DNA of 64,000 bases from Streptomyces sp. MspMP-M5 (GTDB lineage: Bacteria; Actinomycetota; Actinomycetes; Streptomycetales; Streptomycetaceae): assembly GCF_000373585.1 (NCBI RefSeq), contig NZ_KB891962.1, positions 62,001 through 126,000 on the forward strand. The letters run 5' to 3'. Made by a program: the position numbers and the translations under genes. The notes below the pieces were generated by a model, which was not told the origin of the DNA, did no database searches, and worked only from the letters and a program-made list of their open reading frames with translations. Below are positions 58,769 through 64,000 of the stretch, in pieces. Position 1 is the stretch's first letter; each line of letters starts with the position of its first letter.

Positions 58769-59194
58769 ATGACGTCCGATGAACTCCGCCCCGGCCCCCG
58801 CGAGCAGCTGGCCGTGGTCAACGCCGCCCCCGACCTGTCCCGTTCCGCGTCCGTCCGGGAACGTGTCGTCAGCCTGGCCACCCTCGCCGTCCTGTACGCC
58901 GGGCTCGTCACCGCGATGGAGTGCAACCTCCCCCGCATTGCCGGAGTCGGCGTCTACCTCGCCGCCTTGGTCCTCCTCCTCACCTGGAACGGCCACCACG
59001 ACGACGCTGCCCGCAGGCGGCCCCACACGCGCCTGGAGAAGGCCGCGCGGTTCGGTGGCGTCGTACTTCTCTCCATCCCCGCCACCAACCTCATCTTCGG
59101 CGGCGGCCCCGACACCCTCATCGGCCATCTCCTCACTGCCGCGATCCCCACCGTGTGCGCTGCCGTCTACTTCGTACTGCGCTGGAAGCGGTGA
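58769..59194 (+). CDS. Small integral membrane protein of unknown function
   Basis: A 141-residue protein with four predicted hydrophobic helices (about residues 33-51, 57-74, 92-108, 118-136) and a hydrophilic N-terminus of 30 residues. A His/Asp/Arg-rich loop (HHDDAARRRPHTRLEKAARF) joins helices 2 and 3. I do not recognise a family. It is followed three bases later by a winged-helix regulator gene, and its promoter carries a strong palindrome, so the pair is probably autoregulated. Confidence 0.8.
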   Translation: MTSDELRPGPREQLAVVNAAPDLSRSASVRERVVSLATLAVLYAGLVTAMECNLPRIAGVGVYLAALVLLLTWNGHHDDAARRRPHTRLEKAARFGGVVLLSIPATNLIFGGGPDTLIGHLLTAAIPTVCAAVYFVLRWKR

Positions 59195-59197
59195 CCG

Positions 59198-59509
59198 GTG
59201 GCGGAGGACACTGCGGCACGGCAGCCGCGCGACGTGCTGGCCAATCTCATCCACTCCCCGAACCGCCTGGCCATCCTGGCCACCCTCAACCGGGTCCAGC
59301 ACGTGGCTTTCGCCGACCTGCGCGAGAGCCTGAACCTCACCGCCCCGGAACTCTCCCGCCAGATCGCGATCCTGGAGAAGGAAGGGATGGTGGAGGTCGC
59401 CAAGCTCCGCGTCAAACGTGTCGCCGTCACCCACGTCCGCCTCTCCGACACCGGACGCGAACGCTTCGCCTCCTATCTGGCTGACCTGCACGCCATCGTG
59501 GACGGATGA
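59198..59509 (+). CDS. Winged-helix transcriptional regulator
   Basis: A 103-residue single-domain regulator of the ArsR/PadR-like winged-helix group (HTH_34 type). HSPNRLAILATLNRVQHVAF, RESLNLTAPELSRQIAILEK (recognition helix) and the wing RVKRVAVTHVRLSDTGRERF are clear. GTG at 59198 follows GGAAGCGG, three bases after the membrane protein stop, so the two are one operon. It probably represses its own operon through the palindrome at 58723-58757. Confidence 0.9.
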   Translation: MAEDTAARQPRDVLANLIHSPNRLAILATLNRVQHVAFADLRESLNLTAPELSRQIAILEKEGMVEVAKLRVKRVAVTHVRLSDTGRERFASYLADLHAIVDG

Positions 59510-59644
59510 GGCTGACCGCTGACGAGCACCACCACGCAGGCACGACGGAGCCTCCGACATCCAGCGTCGGAGGCCCCGTTGCCATTGCACCGCCTCAACG
59601 AAGGCGGGTGTGCGCCGCCTTCGAAGCCAGCCGGTGTCTGCGGG

Positions 59645-60178
59645 CTACGCCCAGATACAGGTGACGGCAGCGACAGCGAGGGATGCGGCCAGACCCGCGG
59701 CCCCGCCCTTACCCGCGATCTTGATGCCGCGCTTGGCCGCTTCCTTGATGCCGATCTCGGCGACCTTCCGCCAGTTCTTCTTCTTGATGTGCTCCTTGAC
59801 CTTCTCCACGACACCGCCGATGCCACCGACACCGATCGCGTTGAGCAGGCACATCTCGTAGGACATGCGCTTCACGCGCTTCGGGCCCTCCCCGCCCAGC
59901 TCCTTGTGGGACTTGATGGCGTCGGCGAACTCGACACCGAACTTCGCCTTGGTGGCCTCGTAGTCGAACTTGCCGTTGGCGTCGAGGTGTTCCCCCTTGT
60001 CGATCGCTTCGAGGTAGCGGGCGACCTCGTCGATCTGCGCCTGCGTGACCTCTTCGGCCTGGGCCACGGCCGCGGGCTGGTCCGCCGGGGCGTGGGCCTG
60101 CGCGACGCCGGTGGCGCCAACGGACAGGGCGCAGACGGCGGATATGATCGCGGCGCTGATGCGCATGCGCGGGTTCAT
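59645..60178 (-). CDS. Secreted small protein, bacteriocin-like C-terminus
   Basis: A 177-residue precursor: signal peptide to AQAHA (about residue 29), an acidic helical region (VTQAQIDEVARYLEAIDKGE), then a C-terminal 75 residues that are basic and Gly/Ala-rich: CLLNAIGVGGIGGVVEKVKE, RKVAEIGIKEAAKRGIKIAG and AAGLAASLAVAAVTCIWA, with one Cys at each end. The composition resembles membrane-active peptides but no known bacteriocin motif is present. AAGGGA precedes the ATG. No immunity or export genes adjoin it. Function unknown. Confidence 0.8.
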   Translation of the reverse strand: MNPRMRISAAIISAVCALSVGATGVAQAHAPADQPAAVAQAEEVTQAQIDEVARYLEAIDKGEHLDANGKFDYEATKAKFGVEFADAIKSHKELGGEGPKRVKRMSYEMCLLNAIGVGGIGGVVEKVKEHIKKKNWRKVAEIGIKEAAKRGIKIAGKGGAAGLAASLAVAAVTCIWA

Positions 60179-60404
60179 GTGAAGGGTTCCCTTGCGTGTC
60201 GGTGCGCAGGGAGAGGAGTCGCGGCGTTGCCTGTACGGCGTTGCGAAACCATTCGGCCCCGCCCGGCTTCCCCCTGCCGTAACTGTCCCCCGGCCGCTTT
60301 GGTCAAAAGCTCCGGGGTTGAACGGGTGTGAACGTATCGATCCTGATCACGCGCATTCAAAGCCCAGCGAGAACTTCCGCACCCAATAGCTGCCTTTGAC
60401 CGTT

Positions 60405-61619
60405 TTATTGGTCCGCGTGGCGGGTGCCCCGCCCCCGCCACCTGGCGGGGGCAGCGGTCCGGTCGAGCGCGTCCCCTGACAGCTCGGCCTCCGGTCGGTA
60501 CGGCAGTACCGCGCGAACCACGAAGCCACCGTCCGGGGTGGGCATGGCGTGCACGTCACCCCCCAGGAGGGAAGCCCGTTCACGCAGACCTGCCAGCCCT
60601 CGGCCAGAGCCAGCGGCAGAGGAAGAACGGTGGGTCCTGCGGTTGGGCGGGAATCCGGTGCCGCGGTCGGGCGGCGGACCGTTGAGCACCTCGACGTGCA
60701 ACGCGTCACCGCCGGGGAACGTCGACAGGGCCACGGTGACCTCGCTGCCCGGCGCGTGCTTGGCCACGTTGGTCAGGGCCTCCTGCACAGTCCGGTACGC
60801 AGCGTGCTCCGTCTCCGGCGCATACGGCCCCGTCGGCAGATGGTGCTGGATGCACACCGCGAGACCGCTGGCCCCGATGAGGGCAGACAGGTCGGCGAGA
60901 CCCGGCAGGCCGACGGGCTCCGCAGTTCCGCGCAGCGCGCCCAGCATGGCGTGGAGTTCGTCGAGGGTCCTTGTGCCCAGCTCGCCGATGTGCTCACCAC
61001 TTCTGCGGGCCTGGGGGTCCGATGACGTGAGGGCGAGTACCCCGGCCTCCACGGAGATCAGGTTCACCTGATGGGACACCACGTCGTGCATCTCGCGGGC
61101 GAGCCGGGCACGTTCGGCCGTGATGGCCTTCTCCGCCGCCACCATGCGCTCCCGCTCCTGGCTCTCTCTGAGCTCCGCAAGTCGGGCTGCCAGCTCACGG
61201 CGGGTACGGGCCAGGCGCCCCAGCGCCGTCGGCCCCGCGGCGAACAAGGCGGGACCCAGCAGCGCGGCGCCCCACTCACGTGCCTTCCACGACCCGACCT
61301 CGTCCATCAAGGAGGGTGTCGCGGCGGCCAGGAACATCAAGGCCGCGCAGCCGTAAACGAGGAACCGGCCGGACAACGCGGCGGCGGCCGTGCTCAGGGC
61401 GCACATCGGCGCGAGCCACAGATATCCGGTGACTGCGGCGGGCACGGTGACGAGCGCCACCGCGAGCGGCCACCGCCTGCGCAGCGTCAGGGCTGTCACG
61501 GCCAACACATAGGTGGCGATCACCATCGGTCCGACCTGGCCGATGACAGTGACGAGTTCCGCGGCGGCAACGGAGACGATCACGGCCTCCACAGCCCACA
61601 CCGGGAGACGGCGCCTCAT
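60405..61619 (-). CDS. Sensor histidine kinase (NarL/DesK-like)
   Basis: A 404-residue membrane kinase. Four or more hydrophobic helices (residues 8-110), a coiled segment RRELAARLAELRESQERERM, then the HisKA_3 phosphorylation site AREMHDVVSHQVNLISVEAG and the ATPase domain with VQEALTNVAKHAPG (N box) and GRGLAGLRERASLLGGDV (G box). ATG at 61619 overlaps the stop of the response regulator gene (ATGA). Signal unknown. Confidence 0.93.
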   Translation of the reverse strand: MRRRLPVWAVEAVIVSVAAAELVTVIGQVGPMVIATYVLAVTALTLRRRWPLAVALVTVPAAVTGYLWLAPMCALSTAAAALSGRFLVYGCAALMFLAAATPSLMDEVGSWKAREWGAALLGPALFAAGPTALGRLARTRRELAARLAELRESQERERMVAAEKAITAERARLAREMHDVVSHQVNLISVEAGVLALTSSDPQARRSGEHIGELGTRTLDELHAMLGALRGTAEPVGLPGLADLSALIGASGLAVCIQHHLPTGPYAPETEHAAYRTVQEALTNVAKHAPGSEVTVALSTFPGGDALHVEVLNGPPPDRGTGFPPNRRTHRSSSAAGSGRGLAGLRERASLLGGDVHAMPTPDGGFVVRAVLPYRPEAELSGDALDRTAAPARWRGRGTRHADQ

Positions 61620-62329
61620 GACTGCTCGGAGCTGGTCCCGGCCCGGCTCACGCGCCCGGTTCCGTTGGTCGCCGAGCGTCCGGCCAGGACGGTTGCGGCC
61701 AGGACCGCCGCCTGGATGCGATTGTCCGCACCCAACTTGGCGAGGAGAGCACTGACGTGGTCCTTGACCGTGCACCGGCTGAGGAAGAGCCGCTCGGCGA
61801 TCTCGCCATTGGTCATGCCCGTGGGCAGCAACTCCAGTACGTCCCGTTCCCGTTCGGTCAGCGGCGTACCGGGAAGCTTGCGGGGAGAATCGGAACCGTG
61901 GGGGACGGAGCGCGCGAAGGAGTGCGCGACCGCATGCGTGACCCGCGAGGACAGCGCACTGCCCCCAGCCGCGAGCAGCCGCACACCGGGGATCAGCTCT
62001 TGGGCCGCAGTGTCTTTGAGGAAGAAACCGGCAGCACCGGCGGCGAGTGCCCGTGCGACGTTCTCATCGGTCGCGAAGCCGGTCAGCATGGCCACGACCG
62101 GCGGGTCGTCGAGCTCCCGCAGTGCCGTCAGCACCTTCAGCCCGCAGACGTCGGGCATGTAGATGTCGACCAGCGCAACCTGGGGACGGTGTCGTACGGC
62201 TTGGTCCACGGCCTCAAGTCCGTCACACGTCGCGGAGACGCGGATGTCGTCAGTGCTCTCCAAGATTCTTTGCAAGCCATACCGCAACAGCTTGTCGTCA
62301 TCGACGACCATCACATTCACGGGAGGCAC
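61616..62329 (-). CDS. LuxR-type response regulator
   Basis: A 237-residue regulator. Receiver domain with acidic pocket MVVDDDKLLR, phospho-acceptor ALVDIYMPDVCGLK and Lys in FFLKDTAAQE; a C-terminal LuxR helix-turn-helix LTERERDVLELLPTGMTNGE and AERLFLSRCTVKDHVSALLA. GTG at 62329. First gene of the two-component operon; the AT-rich segment TTTTTTACTTTATAGG (62362-62347 on the minus strand) is its probable promoter, unusual for this genome. Target genes are unknown, perhaps none adjacent. Confidence 0.93.
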   Translation of the reverse strand: MPPVNVMVVDDDKLLRYGLQRILESTDDIRVSATCDGLEAVDQAVRHRPQVALVDIYMPDVCGLKVLTALRELDDPPVVAMLTGFATDENVARALAAGAAGFFLKDTAAQELIPGVRLLAAGGSALSSRVTHAVAHSFARSVPHGSDSPRKLPGTPLTERERDVLELLPTGMTNGEIAERLFLSRCTVKDHVSALLAKLGADNRIQAAVLAATVLAGRSATNGTGRVSRAGTSSEQS

Positions 62330-62820
62330 AGACCCACTCGCCTATAAAGTAAAAAATCAGAACAATGATGCTCTGTGCACCTTAACCGATGCTTTACAGC
62401 CACCTCTGGTCCCGGAGCGAGCAACGGAACGGCGGCGGGCTGCGTGGCCGTGGACCTCACTCTTCGGCGGGGCCTCGCCGGTGCTCCCGAACAACCGGAG
62501 GGGGACCTGGTGAGCCTGCCGAGCTGGGTACGCAGCCGCTTGAGACGACCGCCGACCTTGTGGCTTCCGGGTGCGCGATGAGCTGCCCGACACCCGAGGG
62601 TGCGCGAGTGGTGGGGGATGCCCTGCTCACCGGCCTGGGGCCGCGAGAAGGACGCGAACAACCGGGTGGCTCGTGATCGCACGGGCCGGACCAGCGAGTT
62701 CCTCCGGCTTCAAAACGCCTCGGCCCCGGCAGTCTTGTCGCCTTCGGCAGGACGCCGGATCGGTCCGCCCCGCACGTTCTCCGAACAGAGGGTGCCCGCC
62801 AGCAGCGGCGGCTGAAGAAG
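62330..62820. other. Gap with promoter and no recognised gene
   Basis: 491 bases between the response regulator and the MarR gene. The first 50 are AT-rich and hold the regulator promoter. No frame in the rest has both a credible start and normal codon bias, and I saw no hairpin or repeat of note. Confidence 0.5.
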
Positions 62821-63264
62821 TCAGTCTGGGGTCGTCTCGATGAGCAGGCGAATACCGTCGATCAGCGCCTGCGCCTGCCCATCGGGCCAGTCCGCGATCC
62901 GGCCCGCAAGGTGCCGGGTCAGCGTGTTGCGCAGCCCAGTGACCGTTGCGCGGCCCTTGGGCGTCAACGCGAGCAGGGTGGCCCGGCCGTCGCAGGGGTC
63001 GGGGCTGCGCTCGAGCAGACCCGCGCTTTCGAGCCGGTCGGCATAGCGACTTGCGCCGGATCGGTCGATGCCGACCTCGTCGGCCAGCCGCGCCGCCGAT
63101 TGCGGTCCGAGTCGAGCCAGCCCACTGAGCACCGGGTAGGTCTGACGATCGACACCCGCCGGTGCCGCGTCGAGGACCGCGTCGTAGAGCGCGCTCCGGT
63201 TGCGCCGCAGCAACAGCTGTCCCAGCGCTTGCTCCAGGTCCCGTGCCAAATCCGTATTCGCCAT
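62821..63264 (-). CDS. MarR-family regulator
   Basis: A 147-residue repressor: PVLSGLARLGPQSAARLADE, VGIDRSGASRYADRLESAGL (recognition helix) and the wing RSPDPCDGRATLLALT. ATG 63264 is supported by TATCAT ending six bases before it, so the mRNA is leaderless. Divergent from a small gene and an MFS exporter; two related palindromes in between point to control of the exporter and of itself by a phenolic or antibiotic-like ligand. Confidence 0.92.
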   Translation of the reverse strand: MANTDLARDLEQALGQLLLRRNRSALYDAVLDAAPAGVDRQTYPVLSGLARLGPQSAARLADEVGIDRSGASRYADRLESAGLLERSPDPCDGRATLLALTPKGRATVTGLRNTLTRHLAGRIADWPDGQAQALIDGIRLLIETTPD

Positions 63265-63276
63265 CCAACAATGATA

Positions 63277-63327
63277 CGTGTGAAACGCACGGAATGGGCG
63301 TAGGGTTGTTGCGTGCAAGTCGCACGC
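63277..63327. promoter_or_regulatory. Two MarR operator candidates
   Basis: CGTGT-gaaac-GCACG (63277-63291) and CGTGC-aagtc-GCACG (63312-63326; extended by one base pair to 63311-63327) share the plan CGTGY-N5-GCACG, 35 bases apart. The first lies just upstream of the marR -10, the second upstream of the divergent start near 63353. Confidence 0.65.
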
Positions 63328-63352
63328 GCTTCTCTTGGGAGGTCTCATGGTC

Positions 63353-63610
63353 ATGGGTCATGTGCTGACCCGGCGGATCATCGGTCAGCCGGACGACGCT
63401 GTGGTCGACATCGCGCGCTACTTACAGCCGTCCGACGTTCAGGTCACCGATGGCGTCGTCAGCGACTACTCGGGGTTCGTCGAGCACATCACACCGGTTC
63501 TCCGCGGCACGTTGCTCGCCCTTGCGGACACCGAGCCTGCGACGCCGATCGGCGCGGGCGAGGTTGTTGAGCGACTGGCGGGCGCGCGGCGGACCGAGGG
63601 GGCGCGGTGA
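63353..63610 (+). CDS. Small unknown protein upstream of the MFS gene
   Basis: An 85-residue soluble protein (MGHVLTRRIIGQPDDAVVDI; later FVEHITPVLRGTLLALADTE). ATG 63353 is ten bases after GGGAGG; ATG 63347 is too close. The stop overlaps the first base of the MFS start, so it is co-translated with the exporter. I do not recognise a family. It may modify or chaperone the exported compound, but this is speculation. Confidence 0.65.
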   Translation: MGHVLTRRIIGQPDDAVVDIARYLQPSDVQVTDGVVSDYSGFVEHITPVLRGTLLALADTEPATPIGAGEVVERLAGARRTEGAR

Positions 63611-64000
63611 TGACCGAGAGGCGTCGCAGCGCGCTGATCGGGCCGGTGCTGGTGCTGGCCACGCTGGTCTCCAGCATCATCAGCTCGTTCGGTGCTCCGC
63701 TGATCCCCACTGTTGCCCGCGCTTTTCATGAGTCGCTGAGCACGGCGCAGTGGTCGTTGACCGTGGCGCTGCTGGTCGGCGCGGCGAGTTCCCCGGTCCT
63801 GGGCCGACTCGGCGACGGTCCGCGACGGCGAGTGACGTTGCTCGGCGGCTTGGCTGTGGTCACGGTGGGCGGTGTCGTGGCTGCGCTGGCAGGCGGCTTG
63901 GGGACGCTGCTCGTCGGCCGTGGACTGCAGGGCGTCGGGCTCGGGCTGGCGCCGTTGGCGATGGCCACCGCCCGGGAAGAACTGCCGCAGGCCAAGGTCG
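63610..64000 (+). CDS. MFS drug transporter, N-terminal part (runs off window)
   Basis: The first 130 residues of a major facilitator exporter. Four hydrophobic helices are visible; motif A reads SSPVLGRLGDGPRRRVTLLG and the helix-4 region VGRGLQGVGLGLAPLAMATA is typical of DHA drug exporters. It starts one base inside the previous stop. Divergent from a MarR gene with two operators between, the common arrangement of an inducible efflux system. The C-terminal part lies beyond the window end. Confidence 0.9.
   Translation, partial: MTERRRSALIGPVLVLATLVSSIISSFGAPLIPTVARAFHESLSTAQWSLTVALLVGAASSPVLGRLGDGPRRRVTLLGGLAVVTVGGVVAALAGGLGTLLVGRGLQGVGLGLAPLAMATAREELPQAKV

Noticed and set aside
62571-62843. 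Small plus-strand ORF in the gap before marR
   Set aside because: Poor codon bias, no ribosome-binding site, and it overlaps the marR 3' end.

Overview
The window is 64 kb of very GC-rich DNA whose genes show strong GC preference at third codon positions, many GTG starts and many leaderless starts. The gene content (RbpA, split Lnt/Ppm1, FxsA, Ku with a stand-alone LigD polymerase, an EF-Tu3-type tuf gene, SapA-like spore protein, several Streptomyces-only small proteins) points to a Streptomyces or close-relative chromosome, probably a core-to-arm transition. No rRNA, tRNA or CRISPR array was recognised.

Region 1 (1-24.5 kb) is mostly conserved housekeeping. A secreted GH18 chitinase (cut by the window edge) has a promoter with DasR-like sites. 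It is followed by an acyl-CoA dehydrogenase, a lipocalin-like/small-molecule-kinase pair, an Lrp regulator, an amidohydrolase, the lipoprotein/polyprenol-mannose genes lnt-ppm1, fxsA and rbpA (with a textbook SigR promoter), a GDPD plus YczE membrane protein divergent from a MocR regulator, a degenerate FtsK-like ATPase with a tiny membrane partner, NHEJ genes ku and ligD-pol back to back, a D-Ala-D-Ala carboxypeptidase, a cold-shock gene with a structured leader, and small stress and lipoprotein genes.

Region 2 (24.6-35.7 kb) is a coherent glycan-utilisation locus. One transcript on the minus strand encodes a sugar-binding lipoprotein, two permeases, a GH5-type glycosidase, a GH85 endo-beta-N-acetylglucosaminidase and a GH38 alpha-mannosidase, and a divergent LacI regulator faces it. 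A 14-bp palindrome lies exactly between the -35 and -10 of the transporter promoter. Together they look like a high-mannose N-glycan capture and degradation system.

Region 3 (35.7-49.5 kb) holds secreted and wall-active proteins (SapA-like, GH25 lysozyme, two near-identical SLT transglycosylases sharing a duplicated upstream block, with a tiny His-rich secreted peptide between them), a three-gene ACP-ketosynthase-hydrolase cluster of unknown product, an OhrR/Ohr peroxide pair with twin operators, a SpoIIE-type phosphatase and several small Streptomyces proteins.

Region 4 (49.6-64 kb) is more accessory: an EF-Tu3 gene followed by a six-copy forward/inverted repeat array, an MFS exporter, a hotdog thioesterase gene split by an IS982-family element beside its intact paralogue, a decayed Rhs toxin/immunity pair, a membrane protein with its own winged-helix regulator and operator, a secreted small protein of unknown role, a two-component system, and a MarR-controlled MFS exporter running off the window end.
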